Assembly: GCF_014385435.1 (NCBI RefSeq)
Contig: NZ_JACSUD010000006.1
Coordinates: 62,001 to 126,000, forward strand
DNA: 64,000 nucleotides
Reading direction: 5' to 3'
Origin: Alloprevotella sp. Lung230
Lineage (GTDB): Bacteria; Bacteroidota; Bacteroidia; Bacteroidales; Bacteroidaceae
In this document: positions 1-9,078 of the stretch, in pieces
How the letters are laid out: each line of letters opens with the position of its first letter
How positions within the stretch are numbered: position 1 is the first letter of the stretch
Translations under genes and position numbers: made by a program
Notes under the pieces: model-generated
Seen by the model: the letters and a program-made list of their open reading frames with translations, nothing else
Databases searched by the model: none
What the model was told of the DNA's origin: nothing

Positions 1-48
1 ACAAAAAGGGAGACACCCGATTGTGTTAGGCGGAGAAAGGAGAAAGCT

Positions 49-699
49 TTAAGGCTCCAATCCGGGTGCAGTGTGCTCAATGATACTTGCAGCAAGTCCG
101 TCGGCACACTGGATAAGGCCGCAAAGGGGATGATTTTTGCGCGCCTCGTTGATGTTCGACTTCGCTTCGGGACTTTGGAACGCCAAGTCCCAAGCGCCCA
201 TGTGCCAACGGATAGCGAGCATCTCCTCATCACGGAGTTGCAAACCGGAGAGCAGGAGCATGATGACGGATTTTTCGCCGTGTCCCATCGGGAAACCGCT
301 GAAATCGACGTCGTAAGAATCGTATTCTTCCCACGCCGTGTTGGCAGCATTGCGGCGGCGCTTCACCACAGGTTTGTAGATTTCGGCCTTGTTCACATCG
401 TGGAGTAAGGCACAGAGGATGACACTGTCTTTGCGCAGTACGCTCTTCAAGTCCGGCCGCCGGCGGTGCATCATTTCCATCAATTCGAGGGCGGTGTGGC
501 ACACGTTGAGCGAATGTTGCACCAGTCCACCGGGCGTGCAGAGGTGAAAGCGCGTAGAGGCCGGCGCTTCGAAAAACCCCAAGTTTTCGAGGTCTTCAAT
601 GACATATTCCACGCCCTCGCGTTCGGTGGAGCGAAGCAGTTGGCAAAACTCAGCCTTATGATCGGCGCAGAGATCCGCGGTCAGATTTCCTAAATTCAT
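49..699 (-). CDS. HD-domain phosphohydrolase
   Basis: This 216-residue cytosolic protein carries the HD metal-site pattern: an early histidine in GLVQHSLNV, the HD pair in ALLHDVNK, and downstream histidines in GHGEKS and RWHMG. HD proteins are metal-dependent phosphohydrolases acting on nucleotides or on RNA/DNA ends, and the spacing is closest to YhaM-like HD domains, but the OB domain of YhaM is absent, so the substrate is unknown. A promoter with TAACTTTG lies about 75 bases upstream. The gene is divergent from the fructan operon, with a composite repeat between them. Family is clear; function is inferred only at class level. Confidence 0.8.
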   Translation of the reverse strand: MNLGNLTADLCADHKAEFCQLLRSTEREGVEYVIEDLENLGFFEAPASTRFHLCTPGGLVQHSLNVCHTALELMEMMHRRRPDLKSVLRKDSVILCALLHDVNKAEIYKPVVKRRRNAANTAWEEYDSYDVDFSGFPMGHGEKSVIMLLLSGLQLRDEEMLAIRWHMGAWDLAFQSPEAKSNINEARKNHPLCGLIQCADGLAASIIEHTAPGLEP

Positions 700-772
700 A
701 ATTGCACATTTCCATCGAAAGCCTCTTGATACCAGCCTTTGCTTTCGGGCTTAACAAACATAGTTGATGCTG

Positions 773-780
773 CAAAGTTA
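773..780 (-). promoter_or_regulatory. -7 box of the HD hydrolase gene
   Basis: On the minus strand this reads TAACTTTG, a match to the Bacteroidota -7 consensus TAnnTTTG. It would give a leader of about 70 nt before the start at 699. I see no clean -33 element. Confidence 0.5.
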
Positions 781-959
781 GTGAATTTTTGTGGGAAATA
801 CCGCAGTTTGTCCAAAAAAGCAGATTTCTCGCATCGGTACATCCTTCCACTGCCTCAAGCTCCCCTCCCCTCGCTGCATCAGCGCCCATCCTGTTCCGCA
901 ACATCTCCGAAGAAGAAGGTCTCTTTTTGAAGGAACAGATGGCAGGAAAAAGGCCTTAT

Positions 960-1381
960 CTTTTCATATATAGCCTTCTCAACCGCGAAATCAGCCACCA
1001 TCTCTCCACTTTAACTTGGATTTAACATTTCTGGGAGAGAGGGGTGCGTCTACCTCAGAGGTAGTTTTTTCCAGCTCTGAGGTAGTTGAATTTAGCTGGG
1101 AAGTAGAAAAATGGGCTTCCCTCGAAAGTTGGATGACGCGATTGTGAGGGTGCGTTTCCTCCTTTTTGTGCTCGCGCGCGTATATACTACACGATAGGCT
1201 GTGTTTTTTGCCTTCACTGCCTTCACCGATGTGGAGTATTGGTGAAGGGAGGTGAAGGGAGAATGTTTCTTTGCCTTCACCTTTAATCATCTCATAGTCA
1301 GCGGGCTGCAATAAGCAGTGAAGGCGTGAAGGATAAAAACAAGAACTATTGTAGGGACGCGCACGCGTGCGCGAGGAAATC
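960..1381 (-). repeat. Composite intergenic repeat, copy A
   Basis: Read on the minus strand, this copy aligns along its length with the copy at 29006-29420. It has a GC-rich alternating end (1357-1374), a palindromic core of GCCTTCAC/GTGAAGGC words (1205-1335), a TATATAC-GCGCGCGAG segment (near 1171-1188), three 13-bp near-palindromes starting at 1051, 1072 and 1093 (exactly 21 bp apart), and paired GTTAAA boxes near 1010-1030. Similarity to copy C may extend outward to about 1440 (GGGACG..CATCGG). It lies between two divergent genes. No coding frame is conserved between copies. Confidence 0.85.
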
Positions 1382-1671
1382 AAGAGTAGGGAATCCGATG
1401 GGCCGTCCCTACGGCATCGGGCTTACGCTGATGTGTCCTCTTCGGAGGTGTCCTGCGGCATAGCTATCACATGAATCCAGATATATCCCACGGAGAAACA
1501 CACACCAGTTTCAGCACGTTTTTGGCATCTACATCTGTGATTTTAGGCTAAAAAGTGCCTTTTGTGATGCCGTAAATAGCACTTTTCGTTCAAAAGATAG
1601 CAAAAATGTTACATGAACGATTTTTGGTATATCTTGATACGTTTGTAACGGCGATAGTATCTACGTTTGCG

Positions 1672-1679
1672 TACTTTTG
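1672..1679 (+). promoter_or_regulatory. -7 box of the fructan operon
   Basis: TACTTTTG, about 44 bases before the receptor start codon, matches TAnnTTTG. The nearest TTTG upstream is 26 bp away (1642-1645), slightly long for a -33 element. Confidence 0.55.
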
Positions 1680-1722
1680 CTGCATCAAAACCACAACTAC
1701 AATCCCCCTAACCTCCAGAGTT

Positions 1723-4023
1723 ATGAAAAAGACTGCTCTTCCCGCCCTGCGCCTCGGCGCTATCTTGTTTACCGCGATGTTGAGTGCTTCGGTCGCCCAT
1801 GCGCAATCGGAGAATTCTAAATCCAACAAAGAAGAAGGCAACCGCAACGTGATGCTCAATGCGGCCAGTGCCAACGGCCCGCGCGAAATCCAAATCGGTC
1901 TGCCCTCGGCCGATGTCAATGTCCTTGAAAATGGTCTGCCTGTGACTTATGCCACCAATCCCCACAGCGTCAACAGCAACTGGCGCTCCGACGCGAGTCT
2001 TTCGCACGTGGGTTTGCTCAAAATTTCAGAAACGGCCATCACGACAGGCAACATCGGTTATGCCGTCAATTCTTTCACCCAACTTGGGCAAAAGGGATTT
2101 CACGGTACGCTCAACTACAAAGCCAACCATTTTGGACTGAACGAGTTTTCACTCAACCTGAACGGCGACTTGGGTAAAGATTGGTACTATTCGGCCAATA
2201 TGTACCAAGATTTCGACCCCGGCACGTTCAATATCAAGTCGTCCATCTACCAAGATCGAACACAAATCTACAAAGCGGCTTTGACGAAGCAGTACAACGA
2301 AGGACGCGGTCGATTTACGGCCATGTACCGCTACTCCAACTCACATCCCGTCTACACTTTTGCCACTCAGTCTGCACCTTTCATTTATGTAGGCGACGGC
2401 AGCGTGAAGGAATATGGCAAGTTTGCCCTCGGTACGACTTCCTACCTCCCGACCGATCCGAACATGACTTATCGCGATATGCGTACCGGCGAACTGAAAG
2501 AAACTTCTCTCTACGATGCTGCCGAAAACCATTCCAGCGAAATCTCGCTGATGAACCACTACAACTGGGACAACGGTCTTTCGTGGAAAATGCTGATGCG
2601 TTATGACCATGCTCGGGGGGCGATGGTTTATCAAACACCCATGTCGCTCATCGATTTGAAACAACCCCACACGCACAACTATCAGCAGCAAACGCTCACC
2701 GGTGCTTGGGCGCCCTACACCGGACAATATGTGCAAACCCGTATGTCTTGCTTGAACTCCGGCGATATCGATGAGTTTTTGGCGACTTCCGAATTGTCGA
2801 AGCGCTTTTCCAACTCCACCCTCCGTCTCGGTCTTAATGAATGGCACTACAACGTAGATTACACTTCCAACACCACAATGTACGACCAAAGTGTGCCGAC
2901 CGACGGCAGTTACGCCACACGGCTGATTGATTTCAGCCAACGTAGCAATTATTTCTACGACTTCAACAAGAATGCTTCGGAATACTACAAAGGACACGAA
3001 AACAAACTGGCACTCTACTTCACCCACGATTGGGACATTTCGCCCAAGGTGAACCTCTACTATGGCGCGCGGTTGGAATGGCAGACACTGAAAGGAGAAA
3101 ATGCTGCCGTGAAAAATGCCGCGGGCAACTACGTGGGACGTTTTGCCGATTATCATCTCGGTGCCACTGCCCCCGACGGCGTAACGAAGATTACACCGAC
3201 AACGCTCGATTACAGTTGGCTCAACTACGATTTCTCCGCCGCTCTGACTTATAAACTCAATCCACGCTTCGGTTTCACAGGCGATTTTACTTACATCGTG
3301 CAACGTCCGCGCTTTGAAAATTTCTCACCGGCCACTCTTCCCAATACCAATAAAATCAGTGTGCCGCTCGGTCGTGGAGGAATCTATTACAACAACGATT
3401 GGATGAGCCTTACCTCGCTATTTTCCTACATTTCGAAAACCAACAACAACTCAACGCTCAATCTCCAGCACGGCGCCGAAATCATGGCCGCGCCGCTCAC
3501 CTACGACATCCAAACTTGGGGTTGGACGACGGACGTGATGACACATCCCGTCAAGGGTCTCGACATCCACTTCCTCTTCACCTATCAGAAGCCGACCTAC
3601 AAGAAGTACGAAACCTCCATCAAATTCTCCGACGGCTATGTCGGCAAGATCAACGCTACCGGCAATATCGTGGCCGAAGTGCCGCAATACATCATCGAGT
3701 TCGACCCCAGCTACATGATTACCAAAGACATCAAAGTCTGGACGTCCTTCCGCTATTTCGGCAAAACTTATGCTAACATTAACGAGGCTTACTACTTCAA
3801 CGGCCGTTGGGAAACTTTCGGCGGGGTGAACTGGCAAGCCAACAAGCGCCTCAGTCTTGGTTGCACCGTGGTGAACTTCCTCAACCAAACCGGTGCAAAA
3901 GGCAGCATTGCCGGTGCAGAACTCATCACCAAACAAGAAGCGGCGGGCATCAAGAACGTGCTGATGACGGGCAGCTACCTGCGTCCCTTTACGGTGGAGT
4001 TTACCGCTACGCTCAAAATTTAG
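1723..4023 (+). CDS. Outer-membrane TonB-dependent receptor-like beta-barrel of the fructan locus
   Basis: The 766-residue product starts with a signal peptide ending in AHAQ. After about 60 residues it has a short plug-like stretch (IQIGLPSADVNVLENGLPV), and the rest is alternating aromatic strands ending in FTATLKI, a typical outer-membrane barrel end. The CarboxypepD-like N-terminal domain of SusC proteins is missing and no SusD gene follows. I chose the ATG at 1723, because an earlier in-frame ATG (1606) precedes the promoter box. The gene is first in an operon with GH32, MFS and fructokinase genes, so it probably imports fructo-oligosaccharides across the outer membrane. That substrate is inferred from context. 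Confidence 0.75.
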   Translation: MKKTALPALRLGAILFTAMLSASVAHAQSENSKSNKEEGNRNVMLNAASANGPREIQIGLPSADVNVLENGLPVTYATNPHSVNSNWRSDASLSHVGLLKISETAITTGNIGYAVNSFTQLGQKGFHGTLNYKANHFGLNEFSLNLNGDLGKDWYYSANMYQDFDPGTFNIKSSIYQDRTQIYKAALTKQYNEGRGRFTAMYRYSNSHPVYTFATQSAPFIYVGDGSVKEYGKFALGTTSYLPTDPNMTYRDMRTGELKETSLYDAAENHSSEISLMNHYNWDNGLSWKMLMRYDHARGAMVYQTPMSLIDLKQPHTHNYQQQTLTGAWAPYTGQYVQTRMSCLNSGDIDEFLATSELSKRFSNSTLRLGLNEWHYNVDYTSNTTMYDQSVPTDGSYATRLIDFSQRSNYFYDFNKNASEYYKGHENKLALYFTHDWDISPKVNLYYGARLEWQTLKGENAAVKNAAGNYVGRFADYHLGATAPDGVTKITPTTLDYSWLNYDFSAALTYKLNPRFGFTGDFTYIVQRPRFENFSPATLPNTNKISVPLGRGGIYYNNDWMSLTSLFSYISKTNNNSTLNLQHGAEIMAAPLTYDIQTWGWTTDVMTHPVKGLDIHFLFTYQKPTYKKYETSIKFSDGYVGKINATGNIVAEVPQYIIEFDPSYMITKDIKVWTSFRYFGKTYANINEAYYFNGRWETFGGVNWQANKRLSLGCTVVNFLNQTGAKGSIAGAELITKQEAAGIKNVLMTGSYLRPFTVEFTATLKI

Positions 4024-4119
4024 ACGCTGTCATTTCAATCCCATCAACCTGTGGGGAGAGCGCAATGCTTCCATAGGCTTAACCTCTCCCCCATCTTTAC
4101 CTTTCAAAAGCCTTACCTT

Positions 4120-6003
4120 ATGAAACTCAACACCTTATTAACTGCCGGTCTGCTTGCCCTCATCGGCCACACCGCAGCCCCTGCACAAAGTCTGCAATTC
4201 GACCGCCGCGACGGCGACCTGACCATCGTACGCATCGACCGCCCCACGCGCTACCTCCTCATTCCCATTCAGGAAAGCGCCGCAGAGGGCTATCTCCGTT
4301 TGGCTTACGGAGCCGACATGGACGTACGGCTCGCTGTCGACTCCACCGACTATTTCGTACCCGTCGCTCTTCCTCAAGGTGTAGACAAAGCCGAAGTCAT
4401 CATACAAGGGGTACCTGCCGCTGCTCGCTGCTGGAAAGAAATGAAACTTTCCGATACCTTCGACACCACCAACCGCGACTACTATCGCCCGATCTACCAC
4501 CACACCCCTGCCTACGGCTGGATGAACGACGCCAACGGACTGGTCTACCAAAACGGCACCTACCACCTTGCTTATCAGTACAACCCCTATGCTGCCGTTT
4601 GGGGCAATATGCACTGGGGGCACTCCACCTCCACCGACCTCATCCACTGGAAGCACGAAGCACCCATCATCGACCGCGATGCGATGGGGCACATCTTCTC
4701 CGGCAGTTGCGTGGTGGATGCCGACAATACCGCCGGCTACGGCAAAGATGCCATCGTGGCTTTCTACACCTCCCACCACTGGACGCACACCGGCGAACAA
4801 GTGCAGTGGCAGGCTTCGGCTTACAGCACCGATGGGGGCAACACCTACACCAAAATTTCTGAAAATCCCATTCTCAAACCTGCCGACGGCCGCCGCGACT
4901 TCCGCGACCCCAAAGTCTTTTGGTATGCGCCCGAAAAGAAATGGGTGATGATTGTTTCGGCCGATAAGGAGATGCGATTTTTCGAGAGCCGCAACCTCCG
5001 CGACTGGACTTATCTGAGTGCTTTTGGAGAAGGCTACGGCCGCCAGCCCAACCAGTTTGAATGCCCCGAAATGGTGCAACTTCCTGTCGATGGCAATAAG
5101 GACAACATGAAGTGGGTGCTCATTGTCAATATCAATCCCGGCTGCCTCTTCGGCGGTTCTGCCACGGAATACTTTGTGGGCAGCTTCGACGGCCGCCGCT
5201 TCATTTGCGACACCGCTCCCGAAGTCACCAAATGGATGGACTATGGTAAGGATCACTACGCCACCGTCTGCTTCTCCAACACCGGAGAACGCAACATCGC
5301 AGTGCCTTGGATGAGCAACTGGCAGTATGCCAACCTCACCCCCACCCGCCAATTCCGCGGACAGAATGCCCTCCCTCGCGAATTGAAACTTTTCACCGGC
5401 AACGATGGGCAACTCTATGTGGCTTCGCAGCCCGTCAACGAGACCCTCTCGCTGCGCAAAGGGGAGCAAAAACTGGGCGCCCTCAAACCGGAGCAGGTGC
5501 GCCACTTCAATGCTGCCGAAGGGGCTTATGAGATTACTGCCCGCTTCGACCCTGCCGATGCCGAAACCACAGGCTTGGTTCTCTCCAACGAGCGCGGCGA
5601 ACAAGTGAACATTTATCTCGATTGCAAAAACGGCCGCCTCGTCATGGACCGCACCCAAAGCGGCATCACCGATTTCGGCCACCGCTCCTCGGTACACGAA
5701 CGCGAATACGTGGAAGATCCTCACACCCACAAGGAAATCAGCGAAACGACCCGAAAGGCTTTTGCCGTCAATTACCAAAACGACTTTGCGCTGGGCACTT
5801 GGGCGCCGCTCAACCTCTGTGCCGGAAAGACCTATCAAGTCGATATTTTTGTCGACAAGAGTTCCGTTGAAATTTTTATCGACGGCGGGCGCATCGCCAT
5901 GACCAACCTCGTCTTCCCTACGAAACCCTATGATCGGCTTCGCGCCTACTCCACCGGAAAAGGTAAGGTGGACAATGTCAAGGTCTACACCCTCGGCCTT
6001 TAA
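4120..6003 (+). CDS. GH32 family exported fructanase/levanase
   Basis: A 627-residue glycoside hydrolase with an SPI signal peptide (cleavage near APAQ) and no lipobox, so probably periplasmic. All three GH32 catalytic motifs are present: WMNDANG with nucleophile Asp137, FRDP with Asp263, and FECPEM with acid/base Glu314. A five-bladed propeller is followed by the usual C-terminal beta-sandwich, ending in the conserved SVEIFIDGG segment. About 100 residues before the propeller form an extra N-terminal domain. Family members cut beta-2,1 or beta-2,6 fructans or sucrose to fructose. The neighbouring fructose importer and kinase fit this. The ATG at 4120 is chosen because it opens the signal peptide. 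Confidence 0.93.
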   Translation: MKLNTLLTAGLLALIGHTAAPAQSLQFDRRDGDLTIVRIDRPTRYLLIPIQESAAEGYLRLAYGADMDVRLAVDSTDYFVPVALPQGVDKAEVIIQGVPAAARCWKEMKLSDTFDTTNRDYYRPIYHHTPAYGWMNDANGLVYQNGTYHLAYQYNPYAAVWGNMHWGHSTSTDLIHWKHEAPIIDRDAMGHIFSGSCVVDADNTAGYGKDAIVAFYTSHHWTHTGEQVQWQASAYSTDGGNTYTKISENPILKPADGRRDFRDPKVFWYAPEKKWVMIVSADKEMRFFESRNLRDWTYLSAFGEGYGRQPNQFECPEMVQLPVDGNKDNMKWVLIVNINPGCLFGGSATEYFVGSFDGRRFICDTAPEVTKWMDYGKDHYATVCFSNTGERNIAVPWMSNWQYANLTPTRQFRGQNALPRELKLFTGNDGQLYVASQPVNETLSLRKGEQKLGALKPEQVRHFNAAEGAYEITARFDPADAETTGLVLSNERGEQVNIYLDCKNGRLVMDRTQSGITDFGHRSSVHEREYVEDPHTHKEISETTRKAFAVNYQNDFALGTWAPLNLCAGKTYQVDIFVDKSSVEIFIDGGRIAMTNLVFPTKPYDRLRAYSTGKGKVDNVKVYTLGL

Positions 6004-6111
6004 GCCGACGCCTCCAACGGAGAAAACCTCTTTTTTACTTTTACGGACGGAAAGCCGCTGCATAATGGGCGGCTTCCCACCGATTTCCCTTCCCCACCAT
6101 CAACCACCACC

Positions 6112-7275
6112 ATGTCTAAAACATCTCGTCTCGCCCTCATTCCCGTGATGCTCGCTTTCTTTGCCATGGGATTTGTAGACCTCGTGGGCATCGCTTCCAA
6201 CTATGTCAAGGAAGCGCTCCACCTCACCAACGCCGAAGCCAATGTCTTCCCCTCGCTCGTCTTCTTTTGGTTCCTCATCTTCGCCGTACCCACCGGCCTG
6301 CTGATGAACAAAATCGGGCGTAAGCGCACCGTCCTCCTCTCCCTCGTCGTCACCGTCGTTTCGCTCGCCCTACCCATCTTCGGCGACAGTTACGGTCTGA
6401 TGCTCGTTTCCTTCTCGCTCCTCGGCATCGGCAACGCCCTGATGCAAACTTCCCTCAATCCGCTCATCGCGGGAATGATTCAAGGCGACCGACTGGCCTC
6501 CACCCTCACCTTCGGACAGTTCATCAAAGCCATCGCCTCCTTCATGGCGCCCTACATCGCCATGTGGGGAGCCGCCGCCACCATGCCCACCTTCGGACTG
6601 GGATGGCGCGTCCTCTTCCCCATCTACATGGTCATCGGCATCGCCGCCGTCTTTCTGCTCGGTGCCACTGCCATTGAGGAGCAACCCGCCTCTCGCGCCA
6701 GCGGCTTCGGTGCCTGCGTTCGGTTGCTGCAACGCCCTGTGGTGCTGCTCTCTTTCGTAGGTATCATGTGTCATGTGGGCATTGACGTGGGTACCAACAC
6801 CACCGCGCCTAAAATTCTCATGGAGCGTCTGAGCATGAACCTCAACGAGGCGGCTTTTGCCACAAGTCTTTACTTCATCTTCCGCACCATCGGGTGCCTC
6901 ACCGGTTCCTACTTCCTCCGCGTCCTGCCCCATCGTCTTTTCTTCGGAATCTCTGTCGTGATGATGGCGCTCTCCATGCTCGGCCTTTGGTGGGGGCACA
7001 CGCCTTGGATGCTCTACGCTGCCATTGCTCTCGTGGGCTACGGCAACTCCAACATCTTCTCCCTCGTCTTCTCGCAAGCGCTCCTCTCCGAACCCGAACA
7101 GCAAAACGAAGTGTCGGGATTGATGATTATGGGGCTTTTCGGCGGCACCATCTTCCCGCTCCTGATGGGCGTGGCCTCCGATGCCGTCGGGCAAACAGGT
7201 GCCGTGGCCGTGATGGCCGTAGGCGTACTCTATCTTTTTCTTTATCTCACCAAAATGAAATCACAACAAGTCTAA
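6112..7275 (+). CDS. MFS sugar importer (FHS/FucP-like), probably fructose
   Basis: A 387-residue inner-membrane protein with about 12 hydrophobic segments and the MFS loop motif MNKIGRKRT between TM2 and TM3. It resembles the fucose/glucose/galactose:H+ symporter family used by Bacteroidota for monosaccharides. Its position between a GH32 fructanase and a fructokinase points to fructose released in the periplasm as substrate. It lies 108 bp after the fructanase and 10 bp before the kinase, in the same operon. Substrate is inferred from context. Confidence 0.85.
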   Translation: MSKTSRLALIPVMLAFFAMGFVDLVGIASNYVKEALHLTNAEANVFPSLVFFWFLIFAVPTGLLMNKIGRKRTVLLSLVVTVVSLALPIFGDSYGLMLVSFSLLGIGNALMQTSLNPLIAGMIQGDRLASTLTFGQFIKAIASFMAPYIAMWGAAATMPTFGLGWRVLFPIYMVIGIAAVFLLGATAIEEQPASRASGFGACVRLLQRPVVLLSFVGIMCHVGIDVGTNTTAPKILMERLSMNLNEAAFATSLYFIFRTIGCLTGSYFLRVLPHRLFFGISVVMMALSMLGLWWGHTPWMLYAAIALVGYGNSNIFSLVFSQALLSEPEQQNEVSGLMIMGLFGGTIFPLLMGVASDAVGQTGAVAVMAVGVLYLFLYLTKMKSQQV

Positions 7276-7285
7276 TCTTTCTCTT

Positions 7286-8167
7286 ATGAAACAATACATC
7301 GTCGGTCTTGGTGAAGCACTCTGGGACGTGCTTCCCGAAGGCAAAAAAATAGGAGGCGCCCCCGCCAACTTCGCCTACCATGTCTCACAATTCGGCTACG
7401 ACTCTCTCGCCATCAGCGCTGTAGGTGAGGATGCTTTGGGCGACGAACTCCTCTCAAAGTTCGATGAGCGCGGACTTCACTACCTCATTCCCCGCATCGA
7501 CTACCCCACCGGCACCGTGCAAGTGACGCTCGACGCAGAGGGAGTGCCCACCTACGACATTCGCGAGGGAGTGGCGTGGGACAACATTCCCTTCACACCC
7601 GAATTGGAGGAAGTGGCACGCCACACCCGTGCCGTCTGCTTCGGTTCGCTGGCACAACGCAGCAGCGTCTCGCGCGACACCATCCGTCGCTTTCTCGATG
7701 CCACACCCACGGACTGCCTGAAAATTTTCGACATCAACCTCCGCCAAAACTTTTACACCAAGGAGACCCTTCAAGAGTCGATTAAATCCTGCAACATTTT
7801 GAAGATAAACGATGAAGAGCTGGTCACTCTCGGTCGTCTTTTCGGCTACCCCGGTTTGGACATCGAAAACAAATGTTGGCTCATCCTCGGTAAGTACAAC
7901 CTCAAGATGCTGGTGCTCACCTGTGGAGTCAATGGCAGTTATGTTTTCACCCCCGGCGCTATGTTCTTCCAAGAAACGCCTCGTGTTGAAGTGGCCGACA
8001 CGGTCGGTGCCGGCGATTCCTTCACGGCCACCTTTACCGCCGCCCTCCTTCACGAAAAGCCCATCTGCGAAGCCCATCGTTTGGCAGTGGAGGTGAGCGC
8101 CTACGTCTGCACGCAAAATGGAGCGATGCCCCGCCTCCCCCAAGACCTCTTGGAACGCGGCCGATAA
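7286..8167 (+). CDS. PfkB-family fructokinase
   Basis: A 293-residue cytosolic sugar kinase of the ribokinase/PfkB family. It has the N-terminal substrate-binding signature (GGAPANFAYHVSQFG) and the C-terminal anion-hole and base motif TVGAGDSFTATF, where the Asp is the catalytic base. It would phosphorylate imported fructose, closing the fructan pathway encoded upstream. It is the last gene of the operon, and a strong intrinsic terminator follows within about 55 bases. Other PfkB sugars cannot be excluded, but the context makes fructose most likely. Confidence 0.88.
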   Translation: MKQYIVGLGEALWDVLPEGKKIGGAPANFAYHVSQFGYDSLAISAVGEDALGDELLSKFDERGLHYLIPRIDYPTGTVQVTLDAEGVPTYDIREGVAWDNIPFTPELEEVARHTRAVCFGSLAQRSSVSRDTIRRFLDATPTDCLKIFDINLRQNFYTKETLQESIKSCNILKINDEELVTLGRLFGYPGLDIENKCWLILGKYNLKMLVLTCGVNGSYVFTPGAMFFQETPRVEVADTVGAGDSFTATFTAALLHEKPICEAHRLAVEVSAYVCTQNGAMPRLPQDLLERGR

Positions 8168-8220
8168 GATACACTGTGTTTTGATCAGTGAATGTGAAGA
8201 GGATTTCGGATGTCCTCGCC

Positions 8221-8268
8221 CACGTGAGTTTCGGGTTCGTCCTGAACTCACGTGTTTTTTTATTTTTT
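8221..8268 (+). terminator. Intrinsic terminator of the fructan operon
   Basis: A 10-bp perfect stem (CACGTGAGTT with AACTCACGTG) is followed by seven T and a second T-rich run. Confidence 0.85.
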
Positions 8269-8280
8269 GCGGCAAACAAT

Positions 8281-8727
8281 CCTCGCGCACGCACGCGTAT
8301 CTCTACAATAGTTACTGTTTTTTGCCTTCACACCTTCACCGCCCTACGCAACCCATTGATTGCAAGGGAATTGTAGGTGAAGGCAAAACCCAAGTTTGCC
8401 TTCACCGACTACCCACGTAGGTGAAGGCAGTGAAGGCAAAAAACACGACATATTGTGTAGTATATACGCGCGCGAGGGAAGCAGACTGTCCGGTCGATGC
8501 CGGCAAGCAACAGAGGGGAAGTCGCGGAATTTCCCTCAGAGGTAAACAAAACTATCTCTGAGGAAAATGAAACTACATCAGAGGTAAATGCAATTCCCTC
8601 TGAGGTAGAAAATCCGTTTTCCACACTCCGTCCCTCCCTCTCTGTCGGCCTCGCCGAAATGTTAAAGTCGTGTTAAACTCGGGAGCTTGTGGCTGAAATG
8701 GACATCGAGATGTCTATATATAAATGG
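8281..8727 (+). repeat. Composite intergenic repeat, copy B
   Basis: Same order of parts as the copy at 29006-29420. A GC-alternating end is followed by GCCTTCAC words (8321-8340), the inverted GTGAAGGC-AGTGAAGGC arm (8420-8438), and GTATATACGCGCGCGAG (8459-8475). Four near-palindromes then start at 8532, 8553, 8574 and 8595, an exact 21-bp period. Two GTTAAA boxes (about 8658-8675) and a tail GAGATGTCTATAT complete it. It sits directly after the fructan operon terminator. Confidence 0.87.
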
Positions 8728-8856
8728 GAGGGTAGGTTTCGGTTCAATGATTGATGACCGATGGCAAAAACTCCATAGTCATCTGTCTATAATACTATAA
8801 TAGAGCGCTGATGAAAAATTAATCGATTGTAAACTATTTAAAAAAAAAGTAATTTT

Positions 8857-8888
8857 ATTGCTTGTTTGATTCTTATTTCCTACTTTTG
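8857..8888 (+). promoter_or_regulatory. Promoter of the 9079 lipoprotein gene
   Basis: ATTG (8857-8860), a 20-bp gap, then TACTTTTG (8881-8888): a good match to the Bacteroidota -33/-7 pattern. It would produce a leader of about 185 nt. Confidence 0.7.
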
Positions 8889-8894
8889 CGACAT

Positions 8895-9078
8895 CGAATT
8901 ACACTTTGTGTAAAGTCTCTACAATAATAAAAAACACCCTAATCAGAGATTACAATGGGTATTATAGCCCTTGGGTGTTAGACTCAAGAAAAGAAGATAA
9001 TCAGAAACCTACAAGAAGTAATCAAAAAGGGCTTTATCAATATAAAATTCGAACTTCAACCATTTCAAAACCAAACTT
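8895..9078 (+). ncRNA. Candidate structured 5' leader (three-way junction)
   Basis: The leader contains AACACCC (8933-8939) pairing with GGGTGTT (8973-8979). Enclosed are a small hairpin TAATC-AGA-GATTA (8940-8952) and a second GGG-CCC hairpin (8957-8970), which together form a three-way junction. A separate ACAC-TTT-GTGT hairpin lies at 8901-8911. No known riboswitch class was recognised. The rest of the leader is A-rich and single-stranded by eye. Confidence 0.4.

Noticed and set aside
991-1383. Coding frame inside composite repeat A, with similar peptides in the other copies
   Set aside because: The peptides match only where the DNA words are conserved, and the frame shifts between copies in the middle; the constraint looks nucleotide-based.
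4138-6063. 641-codon open frame opposite the GH32 gene
   Set aside because: Antisense shadow of a gene with all catalytic motifs intact.
8532-8607. CRISPR array
   Set aside because: The period is regular but units are 13-bp near-palindromes with 8-bp A-rich spacers, far too short for repeats and spacers, and no cas genes are present.
8722-8760. Third MITE-like element after repeat copy B
   Set aside because: Only loose similarity to the left terminal repeat, with no right end; not enough to call.
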